Part shown: positions 1 through 9,732 of the stretch, piece after piece
How positions within the stretch are numbered: the stretch's first letter is position 1
Layout: the number at the start of each line of letters is the position of its first letter
DNA from: Clostridiales bacterium
Lineage (GTDB): Bacteria > Bacillota > Clostridia > Peptostreptococcales > Anaerovoracaceae
DNA length: 64,000 bases
NCBI GenBank assembly: GCA_012513435.1
Contig: JAAZCE010000039.1
Coordinates: 57,134 to 121,133, forward strand
Direction of reading: 5' to 3'
Translations under genes and position numbers: made by a program
Notes under the pieces: generated by a model
Databases searched by the model: none
Seen by the model: the letters and a program-made list of their open reading frames with translations, nothing else
What the model was told of the DNA's origin: nothing

Positions 1-1131
1 AACTGCAGCTAAGAATACTGCTCCCACAAAAGTAATTCTCGTCATTACCTTGTTTAAGTATTCAACGGTAGTTCTTCCCGGTCTTATTCCAGGAATAAAT
101 CCACCGTTTGCCTTCATATTCTGAGCCACCTCCATCGGATTAAAAGTAACCGATGTATAGAAGTAGGTAAAGAATATGATGAGCACTACATTGAATGCCG
201 CATATACCCAAATACCCGGCGAACCCATAGGGGACAGCCATTTTTCTATCCAGGCAGCCGCACCACTTTCTGTATCCATAAAGTATGTGATAGTAAGCGG
301 GAACTGCAGGAATGCCATTGCGAAGATTACAGGAATAACGCCTGCCTGGTTTACCTTGAGAGGAATATGAGTGGCTTGGCCGCCATACATCTTTCTTCCC
401 ACAACTCTCTTGGCATACTGAACCGGAATTCTTCTCTGACCCTGCTGCACTTCGATTATACCTACGATTACAATTATGCAGAAAATCCCAAAGATTATCA
501 GCGTAACTATGCTCATTGTGCCTTCTTCAATCTTTACCCATATTTCCTGGAGAGCAGACGGAAGTCTTGCAATGATACCCGCAAAGATTATCAGCGAAAT
601 ACCGTTGCCAATTCCATGTTCGTTTATCTGTTCACCCAGCCACATGAGAAAGGCTGTTCCTGCCGTTAACACCAGCACGATAACCGTAACGGAGAAGAAA
701 TCAGTGCTAACAAGCGCCTGCCTGAACAATCCGACAGAAACTCCGATTGCCTGAATGATTGCTAGTACTACCGTTAAATAACGAGTATACTGTGCAATTT
801 TCTTTCTTCCTTCCGTACCCTCTCTGGAAAGTCTTTCCAAAGCAGGGACTGCTATGGTCAATAATTGAAGTATTATTGTGGCAGTAATATAAGGCGTGAT
901 ACTCAGTGCGAAAATAGTAAAGTTACTGAACGCACCGCCTGAGAACAGGTTGAACAGAGCAAAAAGTCCTGTTTCGCTATCAAAAGCCTGTGAAAGAACC
1001 TCTCTGTCCATACCGGGCACAGGTATTTGAGACCCAATTCTAAAAATCAATAACATTGCAAGCGTAAATATGATTTTCTTTCTTAAATCGGGAATCTTCC
1101 AAGCTTTTGCGACTGTTCTTAGCATCTCCAT
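1..1131 (-). CDS. secY: SecY preprotein translocase subunit, partial (C-terminus off window)
   Basis: Core channel subunit of the SecYEG translocon in the cytoplasmic membrane. Reading the minus strand from 1131 gives [19 protein letters not shown], then successive hydrophobic helices and the SecY-typical stretches SGGAFSNFTIFALSITPYI, GNGISLIIFAGI and NPMEVAQNMKANGGFIPGIRPG. 377 codons are inside the window and the frame runs open through base 1, so the end is missing because of the window edge, not a mutation. The start overlaps the rplO stop by one base (TAATG), so translation is probably coupled. This is the usual last translocation gene of the spc operon. Confidence 0.97.
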   Translation of the reverse strand, partial: MEMLRTVAKAWKIPDLRKKIIFTLAMLLIFRIGSQIPVPGMDREVLSQAFDSETGLFALFNLFSGGAFSNFTIFALSITPYITATIILQLLTIAVPALERLSREGTEGRKKIAQYTRYLTVVLAIIQAIGVSVGLFRQALVSTDFFSVTVIVLVLTAGTAFLMWLGEQINEHGIGNGISLIIFAGIIARLPSALQEIWVKIEEGTMSIVTLIIFGIFCIIVIVGIIEVQQGQRRIPVQYAKRVVGRKMYGGQATHIPLKVNQAGVIPVIFAMAFLQFPLTITYFMDTESGAAAWIEKWLSPMGSPGIWVYAAFNVVLIIFFTYFYTSVTFNPMEVAQNMKANGGFIPGIRPGRTTVEYLNKVMTRITFVGAVFLAAV

Positions 1132-1571
1132 TAGATCACCTCTGCCTTTCCTCCGGCAGATTCTATTTTTTCTATTGCGGTCTTGCTGAACTTATGAGCC
1201 TTTACTGTTAAGTTTTTCTCCAGCGTTCCATTGCCCAGAATCTTTATACCGTCTTTTACTTGTTTAGCCATACCAACTTCCTGAATAAGTTCAGGAGTAA
1301 CTACAGTACCGGCATCGAAATTATTCAAATCTTCTACATTCAAAACAGTATACTCTGTTCCCCAAATGTTCGTAAAACCTCTTTTAGGGATTCTTCTGTA
1401 AAGGGGCATCTGTCCGCCTTCAAAACCCAGCCTGACTCCGCCACCGCTTCTTGATTTTTGTCCGTTCATACCTCTGCCGGCAGTTTTACCCTGTCCGGTA
1501 GCTGTACCGCGTCCCTTTCTCTTTGGCGCCCTTGTAGCACCGGGAACCGCTTTTAATTCATGCAGTTTCAT
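1131..1571 (-). CDS. rplO: Ribosomal protein uL15
   Basis: Large-subunit protein L15, 146 aa. It has the family's Gly/Arg-rich N-terminus ([22 protein letters not shown]) folded against 23S rRNA and the conserved [18 protein letters not shown] segment. The ATG at 1571 (MKLHELK) is chosen because a GGGAGGTG ribosome site ends about 9 nt upstream; the in-frame GTG four codons earlier lies inside that site. Its stop overlaps the secY start; rpmD lies 20 nt upstream. Confidence 0.96.
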   Translation of the reverse strand: MKLHELKAVPGATRAPKRKGRGTATGQGKTAGRGMNGQKSRSGGGVRLGFEGGQMPLYRRIPKRGFTNIWGTEYTVLNVEDLNNFDAGTVVTPELIQEVGMAKQVKDGIKILGNGTLEKNLTVKAHKFSKTAIEKIESAGGKAEVI

Positions 1572-1591
1572 CTTGTCTTGCACCTCCCATC

Positions 1592-1774
1592 CTATAGTTC
1601 TTCTACAGTTAAAAGATGCGATACCTTATTGACTGCCCCTCTTGTAGCGGGAGAATCAACCAATTCAACTGACTGGTGCATCTTCTTAAGTCCTAACGCT
1701 TCTACAACTTTTCTCTGCTTTGGGGAAGCGCCAATAACACTCTTTGTCAATGTGATTTTAATCATCTTTGCCAT
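1592..1774 (-). CDS. rpmD: Ribosomal protein uL30
   Basis: Large-subunit protein L30, 60 aa, the normal bacterial length. [15 protein letters not shown], then [20 protein letters not shown], is the family signature. It lies between rpsE (13 nt upstream) and rplO in the conserved spc order and is part of the same polycistronic message. Confidence 0.97.
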   Translation of the reverse strand: MAKMIKITLTKSVIGASPKQRKVVEALGLKKMHQSVELVDSPATRGAVNKVSHLLTVEEL

Positions 1775-1787
1775 TGTTTCTTCCTCC

Positions 1788-2291
1788 TTATCCTAAGATT
1801 TCTTCCTTAGTCTTTCCTCTTTTTTTAGCTACCTGCTCAACAGTCATAAGGTTCTTCAGTCCTTCTAACGTTGCATAAGCCATATTCCCGACATTGTTAG
1901 AGCCGATAGACTTTGCTCTAATGTCCTTTACGCCTGCAGCTTCAAGAACGGTACGAACCGATGAACCTGCGATTACGCCAGTACCTGGAGCAGCCGGCAT
2001 GAGCAGAACTCTTCCTGCACCGAAAATTCCAAGGTTTCTGTGTGGAATGGTAGTTCCTACAGTAGCAACCTTTATAATATTCTTCTTTGCATCTTCCGTA
2101 GCTTTTCTTACCGCTTCAGGAATTTCCTGAGCTTTGCCGAGGCCAACGCCTACATAGCCGTCGCCGTCGCCGACAACTACTGTAACACTGAATCTCATGT
2201 TTCTTCCGCCTTTAACGGTTTTGGCAACACGTCTGATGCTTACAATAGTTTCTTTTAAGTCCAGCTTGGATACATCCATAATATTTCGCAT
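1788..2291 (-). CDS. rpsE: Ribosomal protein uS5
   Basis: Small-subunit protein S5, 167 aa, with the N-terminal double-stranded-RNA-binding domain ([23 protein letters not shown], roughly residues 14-36) and a C-terminal domain containing [20 protein letters not shown]5 contributes to decoding fidelity and mRNA unwinding at the entry tunnel. AGGAGGT lies 7 nt ahead of the ATG at 2291, which fixes the start. Confidence 0.97.
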   Translation of the reverse strand: MRNIMDVSKLDLKETIVSIRRVAKTVKGGRNMRFSVTVVVGDGDGYVGVGLGKAQEIPEAVRKATEDAKKNIIKVATVGTTIPHRNLGIFGAGRVLLMPAAPGTGVIAGSSVRTVLEAAGVKDIRAKSIGSNNVGNMAYATLEGLKNLMTVEQVAKKRGKTKEEILG

Positions 2292-2306
2292 TCAACTTAC
2301 CTCCTG

Positions 2307-2672
2307 TTAGAATTTCAAACCTGCTTCACGAGCACTGTCAGCAAGATTCTTAACTCTTCCGTGATAGAGGAATCCACCTCTGTCAAAGGTAACTTCTTCA
2401 ATTCCCTTTGTCAGCGCTCTCTTTGCAATAGCTTCTCCCACCGCTTTTGCAGCGTCCTTGTTGCCACCATATCCGATGCTGCCCTTCAATTCCTTGTCAA
2501 TAGTGGATGCGGAAGCAAGTGTAACTCCGTTAACATCGTCGATAATCTGAGCCGAAATGTTTTTGCTGCTTCTAAAAACACAAAGTCTAGGCTTCTCAGG
2601 AGTGCCATAAAGGTTTTTTCTGATTCTCTGATGTCTTGCGACACGTTTTTCGTTTCTGCTTTCTTTAGCCAT
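2307..2672 (-). CDS. rplR: Ribosomal protein uL18
   Basis: Large-subunit protein L18, 121 aa, a 5S rRNA-binding protein of the central protuberance. A basic N-terminus ([15 protein letters not shown]) is followed by [17 protein letters not shown] and the closing [26 protein letters not shown]. It sits between rplF and rpsE as in nearly all bacteria. Confidence 0.97.
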   Translation of the reverse strand: MAKESRNEKRVARHQRIRKNLYGTPEKPRLCVFRSSKNISAQIIDDVNGVTLASASTIDKELKGSIGYGGNKDAAKAVGEAIAKRALTKGIEEVTFDRGGFLYHGRVKNLADSAREAGLKF

Positions 2673-2690
2673 TTTACTTTACTCCTTTCT

Positions 2691-3236
2691 CTATGATGTA
2701 GCCCCGGTCTTGCCTTCTTTTCTGCGTACATATTCACCTTCATATCTGATACCCTTGCCCTTGTATGGTTCAGGTTTTCTCCATGACCTTATATTCGCAG
2801 CGTAATTGCCGACCTTCGCTTTGTCTATGCCGGTTACTACTATTGTAGTAGCATCAGGCACCTCAGTTGTAATCCCATCAGGGTCTTCTAATTCTACCGG
2901 ATGTGAATATCCGAGATTCATTACTAATTTCTTGCCTTTCTTCTCAGCCTTATAGCCAACTCCTATTAATTGAAGTTTCTTTGAGTAACCTTCCGTTACA
3001 CCAACGACCATGTTGTTGATAAGCGTTCTTGCAAGACCGTGCTTAGCTCTCTTTTCAGCTTCATCGCCGTCTCTTGACACTGTTACAACTCCGTCCTTGT
3101 TCTCAACCTTCAATAAGCTGCTGACTTTTTCCTGCAATTCGCCTTTAGGTCCCTTAACGGCGATTACGTTCTTGTCGCCTATCTTGACCTCTACGCCGGC
3201 AGGAAGTGTAATGGGTTTAATACCTATTCTTGACAT
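2691..3236 (-). CDS. rplF: Ribosomal protein uL6
   Basis: Large-subunit protein L6, 181 aa, made of two similar domains. [17 protein letters not shown] opens the first; the C-terminal half carries [19 protein letters not shown], the strongly conserved end that contacts 23S rRNA near the factor-binding site. 12 nt separate it from rpsH upstream. Confidence 0.97.
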   Translation of the reverse strand: MSRIGIKPITLPAGVEVKIGDKNVIAVKGPKGELQEKVSSLLKVENKDGVVTVSRDGDEAEKRAKHGLARTLINNMVVGVTEGYSKKLQLIGVGYKAEKKGKKLVMNLGYSHPVELEDPDGITTEVPDATTIVVTGIDKAKVGNYAANIRSWRKPEPYKGKGIRYEGEYVRRKEGKTGATS

Positions 3237-3248
3237 TTTATTCTCCTC

Positions 3249-3647
3249 CTACCATACATAACAAATTACTTCGCCGCCGATTCCAAGATTTCTTGCTTCC
3301 TTGTCACTGATAACTCCCTTTGATGTGGAGATTATGGCGATTCCTAAGCCTCCTAAAACTCTTGGTATTTCGTTAGCCTTAGCATAAGATTTAAGACCGG
3401 GCTTTGATATCTTCCTGATACCGCTGATTACTCTTTCTTTATCGGAACTATACTTCATAGTAACTCTGATAACGCCCTGCTTGTTGTCTTCAATTACCTG
3501 AAAATCTTCGATATATCCTTCTTCTTTAAGAATCCCTGCAATTGACTTTTTCATCTTGGATGCAGGAATATCAACTGTCTTGTGACCTGCTGTATTCGCA
3601 TTTCGGATTCTTGTCAGCATATCCGCAATTGGGTCTGTCATTGTCAT
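3249..3647 (-). CDS. rpsH: Ribosomal protein uS8
   Basis: Small-subunit protein S8, 132 aa, a primary 16S rRNA binder. It shows [18 protein letters not shown] and ends [17 protein letters not shown]...GGEVICYVW as in the family. The ATG at 3647 is preceded by AAGGAG. Unusually, 342 bp of non-coding DNA separate this gene from rpsZ, so its translation cannot be coupled to the upstream gene in the normal way. Confidence 0.97.
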   Translation of the reverse strand: MTMTDPIADMLTRIRNANTAGHKTVDIPASKMKKSIAGILKEEGYIEDFQVIEDNKQGVIRVTMKYSSDKERVISGIRKISKPGLKSYAKANEIPRVLGGLGIAIISTSKGVISDKEARNLGIGGEVICYVW

Positions 3648-3989
3648 CTTTTTTGTTCTCCTTCCTTTGCTAGTATTGCTTGTCTTTTCCCTGTATTACT
3701 GTGTTATCGCAACCCGCTTCGTCTGCCTTGTACTACAGAAAAAATCCTGCGCAATGAACATTGAATTGTTCAAAATTCGCACTGACATTTTAGCAACTTG
3801 GCAAAAAGTAGTTTTAACTTATAATAATTCGGTGCAATTGCGCCGAAAAGTTTGTTTGTGGCTATACGAACCCAACACAGTGAATATCATGAACTGATGT
3901 AGGTTCTATGCAAGAACTGCACAGCTTTAGCTGTATTGCAGTTCACACAGGAACATAGGCCAACGCCACAGGCAAATTTAACAAGCAAT
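3648..3989 (-). other. 342-bp non-coding insertion inside the spc operon
   Basis: No ORF with a ribosome site is visible on either strand. Structure seen directly: an inverted repeat at 3914-3944 (GAACTGCA/TGCAGTTC enclosing CAGCT/AGCTG) and a 7-bp hairpin at 3829-3846 (TCGGTGC AATT GCGCCGA, one G-T pair). Neither is followed by a U-run in the direction of transcription, so they do not look like simple terminators. In most bacteria this gap is a few bases. It may be a mobile or dispersed intergenic repeat, or a structured RNA acting on rpsH; the sequence alone does not decide. Confidence 0.6.
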
Positions 3990-4175
3990 TTACCAGGACG
4001 CTTTTTTCACGCCAGGTATCTCGCCCTTGTAGGCTAATTCTCTGAAACAGATACGACAAATGCCGTACTTTTTCAGAACTGAATGCGGTCTTCCGCAGAT
4101 TCTGCACCTTGTATAGGCGCGTGTTGAAAACTTAGGTTTTCTCTGCTGTTTAACCTTAAGAGATGTCTTAGCCAT
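3990..4175 (-). CDS. rpsZ: Ribosomal protein uS14, type Z (zinc-ribbon form)
   Basis: Small-subunit protein S14, 61 aa. Two CxxC pairs (CRICGRPH and CRICFREL) form the zinc ribbon of the short C+ paralogue typical of Firmicutes. [12 protein letters not shown] at the start and [11 protein letters not shown] at the end match the family. No zinc-free paralogue is seen in the window. Confidence 0.97.
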   Translation of the reverse strand: MAKTSLKVKQQRKPKFSTRAYTRCRICGRPHSVLKKYGICRICFRELAYKGEIPGVKKASW

Positions 4176-4184
4176 TATAACCTC

Positions 4185-4727
4185 CTACTTCTCAAACGGC
4201 ATTCCCAGGCCAGCAAGCAATGCTGCTGCTTCCTCGTCCGTTTTAGCCGTTGTGGTAAATACAATGTTCATTCCCTTAATAGTCTCAACCTTATCATAGT
4301 TGATTTCAGGGAAGATGAGCTGTTCCTTTACACCCATGGAGTAATTGCCTCTTCCGTCGAATGAATTCTTGCTTACTCCTTTAAAGTCTCTCACTCTCGG
4401 AAGAGCGATGTTGAAGAGCTTATCTATGAACCCATACATATTATCGCCTCTCAAAGTAACCTTTGCGCCTACAGGCATTCCCTGCCTAACCTTAAAGTTG
4501 GCGATAGATTTCTTTGCCTTTGTAACGACAGGTCTCTGCCCTGTAATCAGGCTAATTTCTTCGATAGCACTTTCCATTATCTTAGCATTTTCCTTTGCCT
4601 CTCCAAGGCCCATGTTGATAGTAACCTTCTCCAGCTTAGGAACTTCCATTACGCTCTTATACTTGAACTGATCCATCATTGATGGGAATACGTCGCTCTT
4701 ATAACTTTCTTTTAATCTTGCTGTCAA
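4185..4727 (-). CDS. rplE: Ribosomal protein uL5
   Basis: Large-subunit protein L5, 180 aa, 5S rRNA-binding and P-site tRNA-contacting. Conserved stretches include [33 protein letters not shown] and [20 protein letters not shown]. Nine nt separate its stop from the rpsZ start. Confidence 0.97.
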   Translation of the reverse strand: MTARLKESYKSDVFPSMMDQFKYKSVMEVPKLEKVTINMGLGEAKENAKIMESAIEEISLITGQRPVVTKAKKSIANFKVRQGMPVGAKVTLRGDNMYGFIDKLFNIALPRVRDFKGVSKNSFDGRGNYSMGVKEQLIFPEINYDKVETIKGMNIVFTTTAKTDEEAAALLAGLGMPFEK

Positions 4728-4744
4728 AATCGTCTCCTCCTTTC

Positions 4745-5050
4745 CTAGTCTATTTCGGTTCCGGTCTTCTTAGCTACTCTGACCTTCTTACCGCTGTCTG
4801 TTTTGTAACCGATTCTCGTCGGTGCTTTTGCTTTCGTGTCATAGAACATAACGTTCGATACATTGATAGGGCCTTCCTGATGCTTAATCTCAGCCGCTAT
4901 CTTCTGTGTCTGCTTCTGATGTTTTGTCTGAACGTTAATGCCCTCTACGATGACTCTGCCTTCCTTTGGCATTGCCTTCAGTACCTTGCCGGTCTTTCCT
5001 TTGTCCTTGCCGGTAAGTACTATTACTGTGTCGTTTTTCTTAATTCGCAT
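4745..5050 (-). CDS. rplX: Ribosomal protein uL24
   Basis: Large-subunit assembly-initiator protein L24, 101 aa. The KOW motif lies at the N-terminus ([18 protein letters not shown]). The ATG at 5050 (MRIKKND) is preferred over the in-frame GTG three codons upstream because AGGAGG lies 8 nt ahead of the ATG and the GTG is part of that ribosome site. It ends in TAG, which shows that amber is an ordinary stop in this genome. Confidence 0.96.
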   Translation of the reverse strand: MRIKKNDTVIVLTGKDKGKTGKVLKAMPKEGRVIVEGINVQTKHQKQTQKIAAEIKHQEGPINVSNVMFYDTKAKAPTRIGYKTDSGKKVRVAKKTGTEID

Positions 5051-5062
5051 CTCGTACACCTC

Positions 5063-5431
5063 CTATAATACTTCCGGTGCCAAGGACACTATCTTCATGA
5101 AGCCCTTATCTCTCAGCTCTCTTGCTACAGGGCCGAAGATACGGGTTCCAACCGGTTGTAAATCTTCTTTAATTATTACAGCTGCGTTCTGGTCGAACTT
5201 TACATAACTGCCGTCGGTTCTTCTGGCCCCATGCTTTGTTCTTACCACAACAGCTCTGACTACTTCGCTCTTTTTTACAACTCCGCCCGGTGTTGCGTCC
5301 TTAACGGCACATACGATAATGTCGCCGATATTCGCATACTGACGGCTTGTTCCGCCTAATATACGAATGCAAAGAAGCTCTTTAGCACCAGAGTTGTCTG
5401 CCACCTTTAATCTTGTTTCAGTCTGGATCAT
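5063..5431 (-). CDS. rplN: Ribosomal protein uL14
   Basis: Large-subunit protein L14, 122 aa. [27 protein letters not shown] is the family N-terminus, and [28 protein letters not shown] closes it. L14 lies at the subunit interface and is the docking site of the silencing factor RsfS. Confidence 0.97.
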   Translation of the reverse strand: MIQTETRLKVADNSGAKELLCIRILGGTSRQYANIGDIIVCAVKDATPGGVVKKSEVVRAVVVRTKHGARRTDGSYVKFDQNAAVIIKEDLQPVGTRIFGPVARELRDKGFMKIVSLAPEVL

Positions 5432-5446
5432 TGCCGGGTGCCTCCT

Positions 5447-5707
5447 TTACTTAACTTTCTCAATGATGTTAACAAGTCTCCATCTCTTATCCTTCGAGAG
5501 AGGTCTTGTTTCCATGATTCTAACTTTATCGCCAATATTGCAATCATTATTTTCGTCGTGGGCCTTAACCTTCTTGGTTCTCTTTACAGCTTTTCCGTAA
5601 AGGGAATGTCTTACGAAGTCTTCAACCGCTACGACAATCGTCTTATCCATCTTGTCGCTGATTACCATGCCGACTCTTGTCTTTCTTCCGTTTCTATCAA
5701 CTGCCAT
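5447..5707 (-). CDS. rpsQ: Ribosomal protein uS17
   Basis: Small-subunit protein S17, 86 aa, an OB-fold primary 16S rRNA binder. Signature segments are [49 protein letters not shown]. Gene order rpmC-rpsQ-rplN is standard. Confidence 0.97.
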   Translation of the reverse strand: MAVDRNGRKTRVGMVISDKMDKTIVVAVEDFVRHSLYGKAVKRTKKVKAHDENNDCNIGDKVRIMETRPLSKDKRWRLVNIIEKVK

Positions 5708-5725
5708 AATACATCCTCCTTCCCG

Positions 5726-5929
5726 TTAACCTTGAACCTTAGCCAGTTCTTTTTCTCTGATAATGGTTTTTATCCTTGCGATATCCTTCTTAGTGTCACG
5801 AAGCTTGATTGGATTCTCAAGCTGACCAGTAACATGCTGGAATCTCAGGTTGAACAAATCCTTCTTCATTCTTACCAGTTCAGCGTTTAATTCCATTTCT
5901 GACATTTCTCTGATTTTATTTAATTCCAT
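5726..5929 (-). CDS. rpmC: Ribosomal protein uL29
   Basis: Large-subunit protein L29, 67 aa, a two-helix hairpin beside the exit tunnel. [18 protein letters not shown] and NPIKLRDTKKDIARIKTII are family-typical. Its ATG overlaps the rplP stop by one base (TAATG), so translation is probably coupled. Confidence 0.97.
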   Translation of the reverse strand: MELNKIREMSEMELNAELVRMKKDLFNLRFQHVTGQLENPIKLRDTKKDIARIKTIIREKELAKVQG

Positions 5930-6363
5930 TATGCTTCACCACCCTTTGCTAAATCTTCTTCCTTGATGGCAAATTTACACTTAATAGGCAACTTGTTTGC
6001 TGCGAGTCTCATAGCTTCTCTTGCCTGAGTCTCAGTTACACCTTCTATTTCAAACATTACTCTGCCAGGCTTAATTACTGCTACCCAGTACTCAGGAGCA
6101 CCTTTACCGGAACCCATACGTACTTCTGCAGGTTTCTTTGTTACTGACTTGTGAGGGAAGATTTTGATATAAACCTTGCCACCTCTCTTAACGGATCTTG
6201 TCATGGCGATTCTTGCTGCCTCGATTTGATTTGAAGTTATCCATCCACACTCGGTGGCCTGAAGTCCGTATTCACCATAGGTTATTGTGTTTCCCCTTGT
6301 GGCCTTGCCCTTCATTCTGCCTCTGTGGACTCTTCTGCGTTTAACGCGCTTTGGCATTAACAT
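5929..6363 (-). CDS. rplP: Ribosomal protein uL16
   Basis: Large-subunit protein L16, 144 aa, needed for peptidyl-transferase-centre architecture and A-site tRNA accommodation. [19 protein letters not shown], then [19 protein letters not shown] and [19 protein letters not shown], are conserved. AAAGGAGGAG sits about 9 nt upstream of the ATG at 6363. Confidence 0.97.
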   Translation of the reverse strand: MLMPKRVKRRRVHRGRMKGKATRGNTITYGEYGLQATECGWITSNQIEAARIAMTRSVKRGGKVYIKIFPHKSVTKKPAEVRMGSGKGAPEYWVAVIKPGRVMFEIEGVTETQAREAMRLAANKLPIKCKFAIKEEDLAKGGEA

Positions 6364-6389
6364 GACGCGTCTCCTCCTTTCACTAATGT

Positions 6390-7280
6390 CTATTCTTCAG
6401 CCTTTGCTCCTGTAGGTGCTGTTGCCTCCACAGGTGCTTGTGCTTCTTCAACTTGTGCTTCCTTTACAGGTTCTGCCTTAGGTGCCTTACGGGTTCTTGG
6501 ATTAACTGCCTTGGGAGCATCGGCTCTGTCGTTTCTTCTGTCATCTCTTCTAGGTCTCCTGTCACCGTCTCTTCTAGGTCTCCTGTCGCCCCTCTTCTTG
6601 TTGTCTCTTCTATTGTCTCTTTCTTCAGGCACTGAGCTCTTGAGTCCTTTATCAAGGATTTCTCCGTGGTTTATCCAAACTTTTATGCCCAGCTTACCGT
6701 AAGTGGTATCTGCTTCCGCAAAACCGTAATCAATGTCAGCTCTCAGTGTATGGAGAGGAACGTTGCCTTCGCTATACTTTTCGTTTCTTGCAATTTCAGC
6801 TCCGCCAAGTCTTCCGGATGCGAGAACCTTGATTCCCTTTGCTCCGGCTTTCATAGTCCTGCCGATAGCCTGTTTCATAGCTCTTCTGAAGGAAACTCTT
6901 CTTTCGAGAGCCTGTGCAATGCTTTCTGCTGTAAGCTGTGCGTCTAGCTCTGCTCTTCTGACTTCTTTAATGTCGATAACTACTGTTTTCTTAGTCATCT
7001 TTTCAAGCCCTGCCTTAAGGTCGTCGATACCTGTTCCGGACCTTCCGATTACCATACCAGGTTTAGCAGTCATTACAACGACTTTCAGCTTGTTTTCTGC
7101 AACTCTCTCTATAACAACTTTTGAAACGCCTGCAGCGTATAATGTTTTCTTTACATGCTCTCGGACTTTATTGTCTTCGATTAAATAATCTGCAAACTTG
7201 TTTTTATCTGCATACCATTTTGAATCCCAATCTTTTATTACGCCTACTCTCAGTCCATGAGGACTTACTTTCTGACCCAT
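6390..7280 (-). CDS. rpsC: Ribosomal protein uS3 with long charged C-terminal tail
   Basis: Small-subunit protein S3, 296 aa, against roughly 210-230 aa in most bacteria. [20 protein letters not shown] opens the protein; the type-II KH loop GRSG is at residues 79-82; the S3 C-terminal core ends near residue 210 ([16 protein letters not shown]). Beyond it is a tail of about 85 residues: an Arg/Asp-rich block (221-252, with GDRRPRRD repeated) then an Ala/Glu/Pro-rich block (253-296). S3 lines the mRNA entry tunnel. The tail is probably disordered and its role is unknown. Confidence 0.97.
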   Translation of the reverse strand: MGQKVSPHGLRVGVIKDWDSKWYADKNKFADYLIEDNKVREHVKKTLYAAGVSKVVIERVAENKLKVVVMTAKPGMVIGRSGTGIDDLKAGLEKMTKKTVVIDIKEVRRAELDAQLTAESIAQALERRVSFRRAMKQAIGRTMKAGAKGIKVLASGRLGGAEIARNEKYSEGNVPLHTLRADIDYGFAEADTTYGKLGIKVWINHGEILDKGLKSSVPEERDNRRDNKKRGDRRPRRDGDRRPRRDDRRNDRADAPKAVNPRTRKAPKAEPVKEAQVEEAQAPVEATAPTGAKAEE

Positions 7281-7298
7281 TAATCGAACCTCCTATCC

Positions 7299-7631
7299 TT
7301 AATTCTTTTCCTTGAGAGTAACACCTATGTGGCTGCTTCTCTTCAAGATTATCGATGCTCTACCCTGTGATCCAGCTCTCCATCTCTTCATAGTCGGTCC
7401 TTGATGAGCATAAACTTCGGCTACATAAAGATTGTCTGTATTCATTTCTTTAACATCTGCATTAGCTGCAGCTGACTTAACAACCTTTTCTACGATTTCG
7501 GCTCCCTTGCCGGGAGTGAACTTTAAGATGTTCAATGCCTCGCTTAAATCTTTTCCTCTTACTAACTCGGTAACAGGCTTAAGTTTGATAGGAGACATTC
7601 TTACATACTTTGCAATTGCTTTTGCTTCCAT
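7299..7631 (-). CDS. rplV: Ribosomal protein uL22
   Basis: Large-subunit protein L22, 110 aa, whose beta-hairpin lines the exit tunnel. MEAKAIAKYVRMSPIKLKPV and GPTMKRWRAGSQGRASIILKRSSH are conserved; the second is the tunnel hairpin. The ATG at 7631 is chosen because AAGGAG lies 10 nt upstream; an in-frame TTG two codons earlier is too close to it. Confidence 0.96.
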   Translation of the reverse strand: MEAKAIAKYVRMSPIKLKPVTELVRGKDLSEALNILKFTPGKGAEIVEKVVKSAAANADVKEMNTDNLYVAEVYAHQGPTMKRWRAGSQGRASIILKRSSHIGVTLKEKN

Positions 7632-7650
7632 TTTCAATTATCTCCTTTTC

Positions 7651-7923
7651 TTACCTAGTTTTCTTATCTGCGGCATGGCCTCTGTAAGTTCTTGTAGGAG
7701 CAAACTCTCCTAATCTATGGCCTACCATATCTTCCGTGATATATACAGGTACATGTCTTCTTCCGTCATGTACGGCAATAGTATGTCCTACCATCTGCGG
7801 GAATATGGTTGATGGTCTTGACCAAGTCTTAATGACTTTCTTATCGTTAGCTGCGTTCATCTGGTCTATAGCCTTAAGCAGCTTTTCACTTACGAAAGGA
7901 CCCTTTTTCAGTGATCTACCCAT
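7651..7923 (-). CDS. rpsS: Ribosomal protein uS19
   Basis: Small-subunit head protein S19, 90 aa. [19 protein letters not shown] and [32 protein letters not shown] are diagnostic. It interacts with S13 in the 30S head. Confidence 0.98.
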   Translation of the reverse strand: MGRSLKKGPFVSEKLLKAIDQMNAANDKKVIKTWSRPSTIFPQMVGHTIAVHDGRRHVPVYITEDMVGHRLGEFAPTRTYRGHAADKKTR

Positions 7924-7941
7924 TATTTCTGCTCCTTCCTA

Positions 7942-8775
7942 TTATTTTTCATTTCTTCTCTTTACGATATATTTATCGGATGCTTTTTTCTTCTTTCTGG
8001 TCTTATATCCCAGTGCAGGTTTACCCCAAGGAGTTACAGGACTTACTCGTCCGATTCCAGTCTTACCTTCACCACCACCGTGAGGGTGATCGTTAGGGTT
8101 CATTACGGAACCTCTTACTGTAGGTCTGATACCCATGTGTCTTTTTCTTCCTGCTTTGCCAATCTGGATGTTCTGATGGTCAATGTTACCAACCTCACCG
8201 ATTGTTGCTCTGCACTCTATCCTGACCTTTCTCACTTCTCCGGAAGGTAGCCTAACCTGCGCATAATCGCCTTCCTTAGCCATGAGCTGAGCTCCGTTTC
8301 CTGCCGACCTTACCATCTGAGCGCCTTTACCAGGCTTAAGCTCAATGTTGTGGATAACAGTACCTACAGGAATGTTTATAAGTGGAAGTGCATTACCTGT
8401 TTTGATATCAACACCTGCTCCCGATTCAATCACATCACCTACGTTCAGCTTGTCAGGTGCAATGATGTATCTCTTTTCACCGTCTGCATAATTGATAAGG
8501 GCTATGTTAGCAGTTCTGTTAGGGTCGTATTCGATAGTTGCTACCGTACCGGGAACACCATCCTTGTTTCTCTTAAAGTCGATTATTCTATACTTAGGTC
8601 TATATCCGCCGCCTCTGTGTCTTACAGTAATCTTACCTCTTGAATTTCTTCCAGAGTGCTTCTTAAGAGTAACTGTAAGAGATTTTTCCGGTGTGCTACA
8701 AGTGATTTCCTCGAAAGTGGAACTTGTCATTCCTCTTAAACCAGGAGTGGTCGGATTGTATTTTTTAATTCCCAT
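7942..8775 (-). CDS. rplB: Ribosomal protein uL2
   Basis: Large-subunit protein L2, 277 aa, the normal length; required for subunit association and peptidyl transfer. [17 protein letters not shown] starts it; the conserved C-terminal block [21 protein letters not shown] contains the histidine region near the peptidyl-transferase centre. The S10-operon order rplW-rplB-rpsS is intact. Confidence 0.98.
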   Translation of the reverse strand: MGIKKYNPTTPGLRGMTSSTFEEITCSTPEKSLTVTLKKHSGRNSRGKITVRHRGGGYRPKYRIIDFKRNKDGVPGTVATIEYDPNRTANIALINYADGEKRYIIAPDKLNVGDVIESGAGVDIKTGNALPLINIPVGTVIHNIELKPGKGAQMVRSAGNGAQLMAKEGDYAQVRLPSGEVRKVRIECRATIGEVGNIDHQNIQIGKAGRKRHMGIRPTVRGSVMNPNDHPHGGGEGKTGIGRVSPVTPWGKPALGYKTRKKKKASDKYIVKRRNEK

Positions 8776-8793
8776 CGTTTCCTACCTCCTATA

Positions 8794-9084
8794 TTACAGA
8801 CTCTGGAAGAATTCGATTTCCTTACTTTTTTCAGTAAGCGTTACGACAGCCTTTTTGCTAGCGGCAGTCATACCGACGTATCTTCCCATTCTCTTCTCTT
8901 TTCCAACAACGTTCATAATGTTTACTTTTGCAACTTCAACGCCAAAGATTTCTTCTACTGCACTCTTTACCTCTGTCTTATTGGCATCTACCGCAACCTT
9001 GAATGTGTATTTTTTAGCCTGCGCATCTTGCATGCTTTTTTCTGAAATTACAGGCTTTAAGATTACATCGTAAGGAGTCTTCAT
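8794..9084 (-). CDS. rplW: Ribosomal protein uL23
   Basis: Large-subunit protein L23, 96 aa, at the exit tunnel and the docking site for trigger factor and [26 protein letters not shown] is the family N-terminus. The ATG overlaps the rplD stop by one base (TAATG). Confidence 0.97.
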   Translation of the reverse strand: MKTPYDVILKPVISEKSMQDAQAKKYTFKVAVDANKTEVKSAVEEIFGVEVAKVNIMNVVGKEKRMGRYVGMTAASKKAVVTLTEKSKEIEFFQSL

Positions 9085-9707
9085 TATTTGTACACCTCCT
9101 CAATTTTTTCCACAGCATCTTTTGTAACGATGAAGCTGGTATGATTGATAATCTCATATACGTTCATTGTCGATACAAGCGCTGTTCTAATACCTTGAAT
9201 ATTAGCTGCTGACCTTACTACGTTCTCGTCCTTCTCCGCAGTTACAATCAATGCTTTCTTATCCGCTTTGATGCTTTCCAGCATTTTTACCATTTCCTTG
9301 GTCTTAGGAGCATCAAACTTCATTTCGTCAATTACGATCAGTTCCTTTTCCTGAGCCTTGGATGAAAGCGCTGACAGCATTGCCAATCTTCTCAGCTTCT
9401 TAGGCAATGTGTATCTGTAGCTTCTTGGCTTAGGTGCGAATACCACTCCGCCTCCAACCTGTGAAGGGTCTGTGGAGCTTCCCTGTCTATGACGTCCTGT
9501 TCCCTTCTGTCTGAAAGGCTTTCTGCCGCCACCTCTGACTTCAGCTCTGGTCTTTGCAGACTGTGTGCCCTGTCTTTTGTTGGCTAGAATGTTTTTAACT
9601 ACTGCATGAACTGCATTCTGGTTTGGCTCTATTCCGAAAATCTCATCTTTTAACTCGATGGTTCCGGCTTCCTGGCCTGCCATGTTTAACATTGTCACTT
9701 TTGACAT
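9084..9707 (-). CDS. rplD: Ribosomal protein uL4
   Basis: Large-subunit protein L4, 207 aa. The tunnel loop is recognisable as [27 protein letters not shown] (about residues 48-75), followed by [13 protein letters not shown]. In gamma-proteobacteria L4 also represses its own S10 operon through the leader RNA; whether that applies to the structured leader seen upstream of rpsJ here is unknown. Confidence 0.97.
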   Translation of the reverse strand: MSKVTMLNMAGQEAGTIELKDEIFGIEPNQNAVHAVVKNILANKRQGTQSAKTRAEVRGGGRKPFRQKGTGRHRQGSSTDPSQVGGGVVFAPKPRSYRYTLPKKLRRLAMLSALSSKAQEKELIVIDEMKFDAPKTKEMVKMLESIKADKKALIVTAEKDENVVRSAANIQGIRTALVSTMNVYEIINHTSFIVTKDAVEKIEEVYK

Positions 9708-9732
9708 CTTACTTCCTCCTTCCTGAAGTCAT

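Noticed and set aside
176..754. Three plus-strand frames of 64-100 codons
   Set aside because: They are antisense to secY, whose minus-strand translation matches the family throughout.
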